DNA from: Kutzneria chonburiensis
GTDB lineage: Bacteria; Actinomycetota; Actinomycetes; Mycobacteriales; Pseudonocardiaceae
DNA length: 64,000 nt
NCBI RefSeq assembly: GCF_028622115.1
Contig: NZ_CP097263.1
Location: forward strand, 4,340,001-4,404,000
Direction: 5' to 3'
Shown: positions 1 through 8,765 of the stretch, one piece after another
Numbering within the stretch: position 1 is the first letter of the stretch
Layout: every line of letters begins with the position of its first letter
Made by a program: the position numbers and the translations under genes
The notes under the pieces: model-generated
What the model was told of the DNA's origin: nothing
Databases searched by the model: none
The model's input: the letters and a program-made list of their open reading frames with translations, nothing else

Positions 1-2664
1 CATGATCTTCGACGCCTCGTCCAGGTAGTGCTTCCTGGTCTCGTTGTCGAGGGCGTTGAACTCGTCCTTGGCCCGCAGCACCCGCTGGTGCAGCTCTTCC
101 CGCTCCTCATGCCGCTGCGGCGGAACCTCGTGCTGCTCCTCATGCTGCTGAGGCCGCTGCTCGTGATCCTGCGGCCGCTGCTCGTGGTCCTGGGAGTGCT
201 GCTCCTGCTGGTGTTCCTGGCTCGACCCGTGTTCTTGGGTCGGGCCGTGTTCCTGGGTCGGGCCGTGTTCCTCGGTCTGCTCGTGGACCTGAGTCTGGTC
301 GTGGGTCTGGGTCTGGTCGTGGACCTGAGTCTGGTCGTGGGTGTCGCCGGGAGTGCGGGCCGGGGCGTTGCTCTCGGTGGCGATCTTCGGAGCGTCCTTG
401 GCCGTGGTGTCCGGCTTGCCCTTGCCCGTCTCCGACTTGACGTCGTCGGTCCTGGTCGCGACCGGCTTGTCCGTGCCACGGTTGCCGGTCGGCGTCTCGT
501 GCTGGGTGCCCCGGGTCGGCGGCGGCGTCGACGTCTGCCGGTCGCCGCCCGTGCCCGTGTTGCGGTCGCCCCGGGTCGGGCCGTCGTGGTGGCCGCCCAT
601 CGGGACCGGCGGTGCGACGTTCTGATTCTGGTTCTGGTGCTGGGTGTTCTCGTGGTCGTCGCTCGCGGAGCGGACCTCACCGCCGTCGTGCGTGGGCGGC
701 CGGACGCCGTGGTCGGTGAGGTTCTCCTGCGAGGTCGTGTCATGGGTCTGGACGTTGTCGTGCGGCGTGTCCGCGCGCTGCGGCACGTTCGATCCGCCGG
801 TCTCCTGCCGCACCGGCGGCGGCGACTGCACGGACTCGTGCTGCCCGGCGTTGTTCTGCACGGTGTTGTCGTGCTGCACGGTGTTGTCGTGCTGCACGGT
901 GTTGTCGTGCTGGACCGTGTTGTCGTGCTGGACCGTGTTGTCGTGCTGCACCGTCGGGCCGTCGTGCTCGACCGGCGGCGCGGTGTGCTGCACCGGCGGG
1001 GCATTGTGCTGGGCCGGCGGCTGCGCGGTCTCGTGCGGCGGGACGTTCTGGTTCTGCTGCGGCCCGTCCTGGTGCTGCGTCTCCTGATGCTGGGACGGCG
1101 GCACGTTCGAGGACCCACCGGTCTCGTTGCGCACCGGGGGCGGCTGGTTGACGGCCGGGCCATGACCGCCCGCGTTGCCCGGCGGCGGCTGGCTCACGGT
1201 GGTGTTGTGGTCACCGGTGTTGTTGCCACCACCGGTATTCGCCGGCGGCGGCTGATTCACCGTCGGGTTGTGACCACCAGTGTTGCTACCGCCCGTGTTC
1301 GCCGGCGGCGGCTGGTTGACCGTAGTGTTGTGGTCGCCGGTGTTGCTGCCGCCAGTGTTGGTCGGCGGCGGCTGATTCACCGTCGTGTTGTGGCCACCAG
1401 TGTTGCTACCGCCCGTGTTCGCCGGCGGCGGCTGGTTGACCGTGGCGTTGTGGTCACCGGTGTTGTTGCCACCGCCCGTGTTGGTCGGCGGCGGCTGATT
1501 CACCGTCGTGTTGTGGCCACCGGTGTTGCTACCGCCCGTGTTGGCCGGCGGCGGGGCGCCGACCTCGGTGTGGCTGCCAGAGTTGTTGCCACCGACGGAA
1601 TTCCCACCACCAGCGCTGGTGTGGCTGCCGCCGACGCCGGACGGCGGACTCTCCAAACCGGACAGTCCACTGTGGTTGCCGTTGCCCTCGCCGAGGCCAA
1701 GGGATTCCTTGGGCGGCGGCACATCGAGGTTGAGATCATCCTTGATGTTGGGCATGTCGAAGTGCACGCCGTCGACGTTGCCGACGTGGATCTCGCCCAT
1801 CTTGGGCACGCCGCCGTGCGCGCCGCGACCGCCACGGCCGCCGCCGATGGCACTGCCGATCGCCCCGGCCAGACCGGAGGTGACGCCGTAGCCGAGGTCC
1901 TCGGTGTCGTGCTCGGGATCCATGGCGACGTTGATGCCGGTGATGCCGAGACCGGTCAGACCGGCGTTGGTGAACAGACCGGCGACACTGTCGCCGAAGC
2001 CCCGCGACATGCCCTTGTTCAGACCGATGTGCAGGCCACCGCCGAGCAGACCGCCGAGGCCGCCCATCGCGGCGGCCATGCCGGTGTTCTGCAGGTTCCA
2101 GGAGAACTCACCCGGGTCCTTGGCCTTGAGCTTCTGGATGAGCTGGATGGCGACGTCCAGCGCGACCTGGGAGATGACGCCCATGGCGATGGCCATGGCC
2201 AACCGCCGCAGGATCATGCCGACGGTCAACCGGGTGGCGGCGATGAACACCGGCTCCATGGCCAGCGACCCGCCGAACGTCCACACCGCGTTGGCCACGG
2301 CCCAGGCCAGCTCGGCGGCCAGCAGCACCAGCTGGCCGATGATCATGTACTTGGAGTACTCGACCTGCTGCGCGGTCTTGTAGGACAGCTTGGTGATCTG
2401 CGCGCCCGCGTCGACCAGGGCCGGCAGCTGCTGGTGCATCTGCTTGACGAACTCGGCGAACTGCTGCCCGGCCGAGCCGGTCGCGTTGCCCGTGACCATC
2501 TGGAAGTACGGCTCGAAGTCCGCGGAGATGTCGTGCACGGACGTCGAGAACTCGGTCCACGCGCGCGCCAGCTCGCGCAGCTTGTCCTCGTCGCCCTTGG
2601 GCCAAGCCTGACCGGCCACGATCTTGAACAGCCAGTCGAGCTCGGACGGCATCTCCAGACTCAT
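1..2664 (-). CDS. CpnT-like WXG100-domain protein, C-terminus beyond window
   Basis: The reading frame starts at 2664 and stays open to position 1, giving 888 codons without a stop. A GAAGGG ribosome site precedes the ATG. Residues 1 to about 130 resemble the N-terminal domain of CpnT-like T7SS effectors: an early ELDWLFKIVAGQAWPKGDED stretch, then amphipathic helices and hydrophobic segments. A Gly/Ala-rich hydrophobic stretch follows to about residue 290. Next comes a long linker with 20-residue NTGG/HNTT/NQPPP repeats, then QHDNTV repeats, then a His/Gln/Glu-rich stretch. At the window edge the sequence becomes ordinary again (EFNALDNETRKHYLDEA), so a C-terminal domain is beginning. The architecture of secretion domain, linker and C-terminal domain is that of polymorphic toxins, but the effector part is unseen, so toxin function is inferred. 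It is the last visible gene of the T7SS operon, 33 bases behind its neighbour. Confidence 0.8.
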   Translation of the reverse strand, partial: MSLEMPSELDWLFKIVAGQAWPKGDEDKLRELARAWTEFSTSVHDISADFEPYFQMVTGNATGSAGQQFAEFVKQMHQQLPALVDAGAQITKLSYKTAQQVEYSKYMIIGQLVLLAAELAWAVANAVWTFGGSLAMEPVFIAATRLTVGMILRRLAMAIAMGVISQVALDVAIQLIQKLKAKDPGEFSWNLQNTGMAAAMGGLGGLLGGGLHIGLNKGMSRGFGDSVAGLFTNAGLTGLGITGINVAMDPEHDTEDLGYGVTSGLAGAIGSAIGGGRGGRGAHGGVPKMGEIHVGNVDGVHFDMPNIKDDLNLDVPPPKESLGLGEGNGNHSGLSGLESPPSGVGGSHTSAGGGNSVGGNNSGSHTEVGAPPPANTGGSNTGGHNTTVNQPPPTNTGGGNNTGDHNATVNQPPPANTGGSNTGGHNTTVNQPPPTNTGGSNTGDHNTTVNQPPPANTGGSNTGGHNPTVNQPPPANTGGGNNTGDHNTTVSQPPPGNAGGHGPAVNQPPPVRNETGGSSNVPPSQHQETQHQDGPQQNQNVPPHETAQPPAQHNAPPVQHTAPPVEHDGPTVQHDNTVQHDNTVQHDNTVQHDNTVQHDNTVQNNAGQHESVQSPPPVRQETGGSNVPQRADTPHDNVQTHDTTSQENLTDHGVRPPTHDGGEVRSASDDHENTQHQNQNQNVAPPVPMGGHHDGPTRGDRNTGTGGDRQTSTPPPTRGTQHETPTGNRGTDKPVATRTDDVKSETGKGKPDTTAKDAPKIATESNAPARTPGDTHDQTQVHDQTQTHDQTQVHEQTEEHGPTQEHGPTQEHGSSQEHQQEQHSQDHEQRPQDHEQRPQQHEEQHEVPPQRHEEREELHQRVLRAKDEFNALDNETRKHYLDEASKIM
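856..954 (-). repeat. 18-bp tandem repeat encoding QHDNTV units
   Basis: About five near-identical 18-bp units (core gtgttgtcgtgctg) run in tandem inside the CpnT-like gene and encode repeated QHDNTV hexapeptides. The period is a multiple of three, so copy-number change would not break the frame. Confidence 0.85.
1185..1560 (-). repeat. ~60-bp tandem repeat encoding NTGG/HNTT/NQPPP units
   Basis: About six imperfect 60- to 63-bp units, each beginning near a (g/c)ccggcggcggctg core (around 1242, 1301, 1361, 1421, 1483 and 1542), encode 20-residue Asn/Gly/Pro-rich repeats in the linker of the CpnT-like protein. Units alternate between two variants (gctgattcacc and gctggttgacc), which suggests duplication of pairs. 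Confidence 0.8.
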
Positions 2665-2697
2665 GGTCTGCCCTTCACTGTCCTACCGCAGTCAGGT

Positions 2698-4020
2698 CTA
2701 CTTCTCCGGCTCGGCCGGGATCGCCGGCTCGGCGGGAAGGAATATCTCGGGCTCCAGCTCGGCGAAACCGACCGGCTCGGAGCGGTGCCTCGGCGACGTC
2801 GCCTCGCCCGGCGCGAACCGTGCCGTCGGATGCGGCGCGTTGACGTGCGACGGCGGCGTCGCGACACCGTCTGCACGGTGCAACGGCTCCCCCGGCACAC
2901 CCTCGTGCCGGGGCAACGTCACCTCGCCCGGCGCAGGCTCCGTCACGAACCGCGAAGTCGCATGCGGCGCATGCACGTGGGAGGGCGGCGTCGCAATGCC
3001 GTCCGCGCGGTGCAGCGGCTCAGCCGGAATGCCCTTCTCCGCCGGCAAAAGCGCCTCGCCCTCACGTGGAAGCAGGTGCCCCATGGGCGTTCCCGGCTCG
3101 GCGGCGGACCACTTCGCGTCGGTCAACGGAACTCCCGGCGTCTGCGGGACGAACTCGCCCCGCTCGGCCGGAATCGCCGCCGCGAACCGGCCCTCGGCCG
3201 GCACGCCGGGAGTCGTGGGGATGAACTCCGCCGGCTCGGCCGGAACGGACTTCACGAACTTCCCCTTCTCGGCCGGAATCGACACGTCCTCGACCGGACG
3301 GGCCGGCACTTCCGCGGTACGCGGCAACAGGTCGTGGCGCTCGGTCGGCTCCAGCGGCACGCCGTCCCTCGACGTGGCCAGCACCGGCTTCGACGGGATC
3401 GCCGGCTTGAGCTCCTCACGCAGCGCCGGCCGCAACGGCTCCAAGGGCTCACCGTTCTCGCCGGTCGCCGGGATCCGTTCTGCCTCACGGCGCAGCGCGG
3501 GCTGCAACGGCTCGGCCGGCGTCTGCCTGGTCAGCTCACGGCGGGTCGCGCGCTCCAGCGGCACCTTCTTGTCGTCGCCGGTCACGCTGAGGTTCTTGGT
3601 GTTGCCGGGGCCATTGCCGCCCCCGCCACCGCCACCACCGCCGTAGCTGCCACCACCACCGCCGCCCCCACCGCCACCGCCGTCGCCGCCGCCCTCGCGG
3701 CGCAGCTGCATCTTGCGGGCCAGCTCCTGGTTGTGCTCTTCCACCTTCTCGTAGGCGTCGATCATCTGCCGCACGCCCTCGCCCACGCTGTGCACCACGT
3801 CGGCCATGTCGGTCACGCCGGTGAGCGTCTGGTCCCGGGCGGTGCCGTACTGCTTGAAGAAGGCGTGCCCGTTCTTGTCGTTGCCCCACGGCGTGCCGAG
3901 GCTGTCGAGGGTGTGCTCCAGCTTGGACGTGATCTGCACCAACCGGTCACCCAGGCTCTTGAAGCCGTCGACCGCGGGCGCCATGCCCTCGGTGTTGACG
4001 GACACCTTGTCGTCGGCCAT
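2698..4020 (-). CDS. WXG100-variant T7SS protein with Gly-rich hinge and Pro/Glu-rich tail
   Basis: 440 aa; a strong AGGAGG ribosome site precedes the ATG. Residues 1-105 form a helical hairpin of the WXG100 type with the actinobacterial variant turn PWGND (W45-G46) in place of strict WxG. A YEKVE sequence at 90-94 after the second helix fits the YxxxD/E T7SS export signal. Residues about 108-145 are almost pure glycine. The remainder is Pro/Glu/Arg-rich with repeated LHRADG(V/I)ATPPSHV and LPRHEG(V/I)P segments. No enzymatic domain is visible. It lies 37 bases after the YbaB-like gene and 33 before the CpnT-like gene. It is probably an exported substrate or chaperone-like partner of the downstream large protein; this role is inferred from position and the export motif. 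Confidence 0.8.
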   Translation of the reverse strand: MADDKVSVNTEGMAPAVDGFKSLGDRLVQITSKLEHTLDSLGTPWGNDKNGHAFFKQYGTARDQTLTGVTDMADVVHSVGEGVRQMIDAYEKVEEHNQELARKMQLRREGGGDGGGGGGGGGGGSYGGGGGGGGGNGPGNTKNLSVTGDDKKVPLERATRRELTRQTPAEPLQPALRREAERIPATGENGEPLEPLRPALREELKPAIPSKPVLATSRDGVPLEPTERHDLLPRTAEVPARPVEDVSIPAEKGKFVKSVPAEPAEFIPTTPGVPAEGRFAAAIPAERGEFVPQTPGVPLTDAKWSAAEPGTPMGHLLPREGEALLPAEKGIPAEPLHRADGIATPPSHVHAPHATSRFVTEPAPGEVTLPRHEGVPGEPLHRADGVATPPSHVNAPHPTARFAPGEATSPRHRSEPVGFAELEPEIFLPAEPAIPAEPEK

Positions 4021-4057
4021 GAGAAACCTCCTGTGTCGGGTGGCCGGTCAGAACTTC

Positions 4058-4489
4058 TCAGTCGTCGGAGACGCCGGGAATGCGCCCGTTGTCCACGTAC
4101 TCGCGCAGCTCGTCGGACATGAACGGGTTGCGGGGCATGGCCTTGGTCAGGTCGGCGTCCGATCCGAACAGCGCGCTCACGTTCACGCCGGCCGGCGCGT
4201 TGGCCGCCATCAGCTCACGCTGCTGCTTGATCAGGTCGTCGCGAGCCGTGCTGAAGGTGTCGATGATCAGGTTCGACAGCTCGGTCGGCGCCATGTCCCG
4301 GTAGGAGTCGGTCAGGAACTTCAGCTCCATCAGCTGTCCCTGCGCGCCCACCGTCACCGACACCTGCTTGCGCTGCGACACACCGACCCCGGTGAGCTCC
4401 GACATCTTGCGCTGGTGCTCACCGAGCTTCTCCAGCTGCTGCTGGTAGTCGGCCATCAGCTTCTGGACGGCGTCGTCGTACTCCGACAT
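4058..4489 (-). CDS. YbaB/EbfC-family nucleoid-associated-like protein
   Basis: 143 aa. The start at 4489 was chosen because an AGGAG site lies just upstream and the family profile begins there; a longer in-frame extension runs antisense-like into the preceding gene. The N-terminal coiled helix (YDDAVQKLMADYQQQLEKLG) followed by strands QVSVTVGAQGQLMELKF and the LSNLIIDTFSTARDDL helix matches the YbaB/EbfC fold, a small DNA-binding dimer. The C-terminal 40 residues are extra. YbaB-like proteins recur in actinobacterial ESX loci, where their role is unclear. This copy sits between two WXG100-type genes, so either a regulatory or a chaperone role is possible. Confidence 0.8.
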   Translation of the reverse strand: MSEYDDAVQKLMADYQQQLEKLGEHQRKMSELTGVGVSQRKQVSVTVGAQGQLMELKFLTDSYRDMAPTELSNLIIDTFSTARDDLIKQQRELMAANAPAGVNVSALFGSDADLTKAMPRNPFMSDELREYVDNGRIPGVSDD

Positions 4490-4517
4490 CGTCAGCTCCT
4501 CTCCACCACGATCACGG

Positions 4518-7500
4518 TCATCCCAGCACTCCGGGCACATCGGAGCCGCGGCTGTCCCACTGGTCGGACCGCCGGTCGAGCAGGTCGGCCGAGGTCCGCT
4601 CGGGCTCTTCCTCGGGCTCCTCGCCCTCGGCGACGGCCGAGTCCGGCTCCGGCTCCGGTTCCGGCTCGGCGTTCGGGTCGGGCACGTGGAACGAGCTGCG
4701 CGCGCCGCTGACCTCGGGCTCCGGCTCGGCCGAGCCGGGGATGATCTTCCCAGGCCGCCAGGTTGCCAGCTTCGCCTGGTCGTCGGCCGGTGCGGGCACG
4801 CCGCGCAGGTCGCCCTGCACCCACTTGTCGTTGTCCTCCACCGGGGCGTCGGTGGCCAGGTCCTCCTGGCCGTCCTGTCCCTTGCGCCCGAACAGCCACG
4901 GCAGCACGGCGGCCGACGACGCGCCGCCGACCTCCCACGCCGTGAAGTCCTCGGCCCCGTCGTTCCCGTGCACCATGGCCACACGGTCGGGCGGCGTCGC
5001 CGGTTCAGCCGACGGCACGCCGATGTGCTCGGTGTTACCCGGGTGATGGCCGCCGTGGCCCTCGGCGAAGGCGCTCTCGCCGACCCCGCTGCCCGTCGCG
5101 AGCAGCTCCGACGCGTCCGACCGGTGACCGGCCGGCGTCGACGACGGCTGCCCCGGGGCCACGCCCGGCGTCATCATCGTCGGCATGCCGGGCGTCGGCT
5201 CGGCCGCGGTCTCCGTGACGTCGGCCGGCGTGGTGCCGTCGAGGCCGTAGAGCGTGCCGGAGCCGCCGGCCGCGCCGGTGCCGCCGGAGAGCAGCACCGA
5301 CGGATCGCCGGCATAGTCGGCCATGCCGCCGCCGGGAAACGCGGTCGGATCGAGCAAGCCACTGGCATCGGACTTGGGCGGGGCCTGGTTCTGGTTGCCC
5401 ATACCGCCGCCCATGCCACCCATACCCGGGCTCATCGGCATACCCGCGCCCGGTGCGCCAGGCGTACCGGCGGGGCCGCCGCCAGCCGGCAGCTGCTGGT
5501 TGTCGCCCGCGCCATCCTGGCCGAGATCGTGGACGCCGCCCGCGCCGGCCAGCGACGGGTCGTTGACGTCGGTGCTGCCGGGGAAACCACCGACCGGCGG
5601 CAGATCGGCACCGCCATCGGAGCCGGCCAGGTTGTCCAGACCGTCCAGCGAGCCGGAGCCGCCGGCCGCACCGGTGCCGCCCGAGAGCAGCACCGACGGA
5701 TCGCCGGCATAGTCGGCCATGCCGCCGCCGGGGAACGCGGTCGGGTTGAGCAGGCCGCTGGCGTCCGACTTGGGCGGCGCCTGGTTCTGGTTGCCCATAC
5801 CGCCGCCCATGCCACCCATACCCGGGCTCATCGGCATGCCCGAACCGGGCACGCCGGCGGGGCCGCCGCCGGCCTGCGCCAGCTGCTGCTCGTTGCCGCC
5901 GAGGCCGTCGCCGAAACCGTCCTGGCCAAGGCCATGGTCGCCGGTCAGCGACGGGTCGTTGACGTCGGTGCTGCCGGGGAAACCGCTCACCGGCGGCAGA
6001 TCAGCGCTGCCGCCGCCGCCACCGCCGCCCGCGCTGGTCAGGTTGTCCAGACCCTCCAAGCCCTTCAGACCGTCCAAACCGGACAGTCCGCCACCGCCGC
6101 CGGACGCGCCGTCGCCGCCGTGCAGCAACGTGGACGGGTCGAACACGTCGCCGTCCAGCGAGCCCGGGAACTTGGTCGGGTTGAGCAGGCCGCTGGCGTC
6201 GGACTTGGGCGGCGGGTTGTTCTGCCCCATGCCGCCCATGCCACCGCCCATGCCACCCATCGGCGGCATGCCGCCGGCGCCGAGCTGGTTGTTGTTCGCA
6301 CCGCCAAGACCGCCGCCGGTGCCGTCACCGAGGCCGGGGAACTGGTTGGGGGCGTTCTGCTCCAGGTTGTTGGCCAGGTTCTTGAGGTCGTCGAGGCCGC
6401 CGCCACCGGCGCCGCCCAGCTTGTCGTCGCCGAGGCCGCCCGCGCCACCACCACCGCTGCCACCGAGGCCGGTGTCGCCGGGGAAGCCGCTGACCGGCGG
6501 CGGGCTGAACTTGGTGTTGCCGAGGCCGCTGCCGTCCTGGCCGCTGGTGTCGTTGAACAGGTCGTTGTTCTTGCCCAGCCCGTCAAGGCCGCTGTTGCCG
6601 AGACCACTGTTGCCAAGGCCCGTGTTGCCAAGGCCGCCGCCACTGCCGCCGAGGCCACCGGGGAACTGGCTCACCGGAGGCGGCACGAAGTTGCTGCCCC
6701 CACCGCCACTTCCGCCGCCGGCGCCACCGCCGAGGCCGTCGCCACCGAGACCGTCGCCACCGCCCGGGAACTGGCTCGGGGGCGGGATCGCGGCCAGGTT
6801 GTTGCCGCCGAGGCCACCTCCGCCGCCACCACCGCCGCCGAGGCCGTCGCCGCCAAGACCATCGCCACCGCCGGGGAACGGGCTGATGGGCGGCGGCTTG
6901 AAGTCGCTGCCGCCACCGGTGCCGCCACCGCCACTGCCCCCACCGTCACCGCCACCGTTGAACGCGTTGACGGGTGGCGGCTTGAAGTCGCTCCCGCCGC
7001 CTCCGCCGCCACCGCCGCCGTCGCCGAAGGGGTTGTTGTTGCCGTCGCCGAACGGGTTGTTGTTGCCACCGCCGTCGCCGCCACCGGGCGGCGGCGGGAT
7101 GTTGAAGTTGCTGCCGTCGTTCGGGCCCGGCAGGTCGTCGGGGCTCGGCGCCGTGAAACCGTCGTTGGTGACCGCGTAGTGGCCGGACAGGTTGGTGATG
7201 ACCTTGCGCATGTCATTGGTCATCATGTCCACGATGACCTGGTCCTCGTGGACCATGACGTAGCCGTTCTTGTCCTTGCTGGCCCCGCGGGCCAGGGCCT
7301 GGTCGGCGTACCACTGGTCGATGGCGTGGATGGTCTGGATCGCGGTGTCCAGCCGGACGCCGTTCTGGAAGACCTGGTTGGGGATGTTGTCCGCGGCGAT
7401 GTCGCCGCCAAGCACCTGCGCGTTGGCCTTGATGTTCTGGCTGAGCTGGTACATCTTCGTGTTGAAGGCGGAGGCCGCCTCGCCCTTCCACGGCGCGTCG

Positions 7501-7742
7501 TCGCCGTAGGACAGGGCGTCGGCCTGGTCGCGGATGCTCTGGCCGACCATCTCCAGCGCGCCCTTGACGTAGTTGAGCGCGTTGGCCGCGTCCTTGAGCG
7601 ACTGCGGGTTGGACAGGCCCGAGTTCGACGCGCTGCCGTAGTAGCCGACGATGGCCGTCATGATCTTGTGCCAGTCCCAGGTGCTGAAGTCGTCGGGCGT
7701 GCCCTCGCCAGGGTTGTTGTTCGTCTCGCTCGGGTCAGCCAT
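4518..7742 (-). CDS. Giant WXG100 protein with Gly/Pro/Asn-rich repeats and acidic tail
   Basis: 1074 aa. AGGAG precedes the ATG. Residues 1 to about 200 are a helical WXG100-type domain with the turn PWKGEAASAF (W85-x-G87). From about residue 210 to 840 the sequence is low complexity: runs of Gly, Asn and Pro, with recurring PPxxxFPGG segments and three copies of a PPKSDASGLL(N/D)PT(A/K)FPG module. The last 220 residues are more complex and very acidic, with several EPEPEPE-like runs, ending SDVPGVLG. No catalytic motif is seen. Its place between the small Esx-like genes and the YbaB-like gene suggests a T7SS-exported, possibly surface-located filament or wall-spanning protein; this is inferred. 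The opposite strand is also largely open here because of codon bias and should be ignored. Confidence 0.8.
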   Translation of the reverse strand: MADPSETNNNPGEGTPDDFSTWDWHKIMTAIVGYYGSASNSGLSNPQSLKDAANALNYVKGALEMVGQSIRDQADALSYGDDAPWKGEAASAFNTKMYQLSQNIKANAQVLGGDIAADNIPNQVFQNGVRLDTAIQTIHAIDQWYADQALARGASKDKNGYVMVHEDQVIVDMMTNDMRKVITNLSGHYAVTNDGFTAPSPDDLPGPNDGSNFNIPPPPGGGDGGGNNNPFGDGNNNPFGDGGGGGGGGGSDFKPPPVNAFNGGGDGGGSGGGGTGGGSDFKPPPISPFPGGGDGLGGDGLGGGGGGGGGLGGNNLAAIPPPSQFPGGGDGLGGDGLGGGAGGGSGGGGSNFVPPPVSQFPGGLGGSGGGLGNTGLGNSGLGNSGLDGLGKNNDLFNDTSGQDGSGLGNTKFSPPPVSGFPGDTGLGGSGGGGAGGLGDDKLGGAGGGGLDDLKNLANNLEQNAPNQFPGLGDGTGGGLGGANNNQLGAGGMPPMGGMGGGMGGMGQNNPPPKSDASGLLNPTKFPGSLDGDVFDPSTLLHGGDGASGGGGGLSGLDGLKGLEGLDNLTSAGGGGGGGSADLPPVSGFPGSTDVNDPSLTGDHGLGQDGFGDGLGGNEQQLAQAGGGPAGVPGSGMPMSPGMGGMGGGMGNQNQAPPKSDASGLLNPTAFPGGGMADYAGDPSVLLSGGTGAAGGSGSLDGLDNLAGSDGGADLPPVGGFPGSTDVNDPSLAGAGGVHDLGQDGAGDNQQLPAGGGPAGTPGAPGAGMPMSPGMGGMGGGMGNQNQAPPKSDASGLLDPTAFPGGGMADYAGDPSVLLSGGTGAAGGSGTLYGLDGTTPADVTETAAEPTPGMPTMMTPGVAPGQPSSTPAGHRSDASELLATGSGVGESAFAEGHGGHHPGNTEHIGVPSAEPATPPDRVAMVHGNDGAEDFTAWEVGGASSAAVLPWLFGRKGQDGQEDLATDAPVEDNDKWVQGDLRGVPAPADDQAKLATWRPGKIIPGSAEPEPEVSGARSSFHVPDPNAEPEPEPEPDSAVAEGEEPEEEPERTSADLLDRRSDQWDSRGSDVPGVLG
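5279..5846 (-). repeat. ~170-bp direct repeat, copies ~400 bp apart, within the giant WXG100 gene
   Basis: The segment 5279-5448 is nearly identical to 5678-5846 (offset about 399). Both encode the PPKSDASGLL/MADYAGDPSVLLSGG module. A more diverged third copy lies around 6120-6260. High identity at the DNA level indicates recent duplication or gene conversion. Confidence 0.8.
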
Positions 7743-7835
7743 TTCCGCTCCAGCTCCTTGAACCGACTACACACCGGCCGGCCGGCCACCCGTCCATTGT
7801 GGACGGGCGACCGGCCATCAGCCGGTCAGGACCCG

Positions 7836-8408
7836 CTACTTACCCTTGCCGAACGCCGAACCGGCGTCGCCGACGGCGCCGATGTCGGTGCTGACCCAGC
7901 TGTCGTTCAGAGCCCGATTCAGCTGCTGGCCGGTCATCTTGTTCAGGTCGTCGACGTTGTCGTAGTCCTTGGCCATCTTGACCACGGCCTCGTGCACGTC
8001 GGTGACCGTCTTGATGGTCTTCTTCAGCACCGTCTCGAAACCGGCCTGCATCATGCCGGTGCCGTCGTTGGCGGTGAGCATGGTCTTCATGACGTGACCG
8101 GTGTTGAAGTCACCGGCCTCGACCGGCTTGAGGTCCTGGAGCTTGGTCAACGCGTTGTTGAGCGGCTCCTTGAGCTTGTCGATGTTGTCGGCGAACACCT
8201 TCAGCGTCGCCGTGTGGACCTCGGTCTTGCCGCCCTTGCCGTCGCCCTTGGTGCCGGGCACGTCCGGCGGGGTGAAGCTCGGGTTGTCCGGCGTGCCGGT
8301 CGCCGTGGTGAAGCCGGGGATGTTGTTGGTGTCGAACGGCTTCGCGTCGGGCTTGGGCGGCGGGGGTGGCGGCGGGATCGTGCTGCCGTCGAGTGTGCCG
8401 TACGTCAT
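7836..8408 (-). CDS. T7SS-associated helical protein, EspC-like, with YxxxD motif
   Basis: 190 aa, strong AAGGAGG ribosome site. The first 60 residues are Pro-rich with a PPPPPPP run and no secondary-structure signal. Residues 65-165 start TLKVFADNIDKL and form two long helices, similar in pattern to EspC/DUF2580-type ESX proteins (a tentative match). YDNVD at 149-153 fits the YxxxD/E export signal. No WxG turn is visible, so it is not a canonical WXG100. It lies 16 bases after the second small Esx-like gene, consistent with co-export. Confidence 0.7.
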   Translation of the reverse strand: MTYGTLDGSTIPPPPPPPKPDAKPFDTNNIPGFTTATGTPDNPSFTPPDVPGTKGDGKGGKTEVHTATLKVFADNIDKLKEPLNNALTKLQDLKPVEAGDFNTGHVMKTMLTANDGTGMMQAGFETVLKKTIKTVTDVHEAVVKMAKDYDNVDDLNKMTGQQLNRALNDSWVSTDIGAVGDAGSAFGKGK

Positions 8409-8424
8409 GACGAACCTCCTTCGG

Positions 8425-8715
8425 TCACACGCCCCACTTGGAGGAGCCGACCCGCTCCGCCTCGAGGATGTGGTTGCGGATGTCTTCCAGGTCGCGCTGG
8501 GCCAGCGCGAGGTCGCTGGTCATGGTCTCGTGGGCCTGCTCGTACTGGGCCTCGACCGTGACGAACGCGTTCTTGGTGTCACCCTCGAACTCGTTGGTGT
8601 GCTGCTTGACCTGCTGCGACAGCGTCTCGCCGACCTGGTTGAGGTGGTTGGCCACGGCCTGGATGGACTGCGAGATGTCCTCGACGACGTGGAGTTCCAT
8701 GGAGTAGTCGGACAT
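8425..8715 (-). CDS. ESAT-6-like (WXG100-family) small protein with FEG in place of WxG
   Basis: 96 aa; AGAGGAG precedes the ATG. Two amphipathic helices flank the turn EFEGDTKNAF, where F43 replaces the usual Trp of WxG, in a protein of typical Esx length. It is adjacent to a canonical WXG100 gene, as in EsxA/EsxB pairs, so a heterodimer is likely. A second ATG at codon 6 is possible. No YxxxD/E is seen, so export may depend on its partner. Confidence 0.8.
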   Translation of the reverse strand: MSDYSMELHVVEDISQSIQAVANHLNQVGETLSQQVKQHTNEFEGDTKNAFVTVEAQYEQAHETMTSDLALAQRDLEDIRNHILEAERVGSSKWGV

Positions 8716-8765
8716 TGTCTCCTCTTTCGTACGGGTCTACAGGGGGAACGGAAGGTGAGGGAGGC

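Noticed and set aside
1185-1560. Regular 60-bp repeats that look CRISPR-like at first sight
   Set aside because: Units are contiguous, vary continuously, keep reading frame and encode protein repeats; there are no spacers.
28-4122. 1364-codon open frame on the plus strand
   Set aside because: It is antisense to the CpnT-like and 440-aa genes and translates to Arg/Val/Leu-rich sequence without domains; a product of extreme codon bias.
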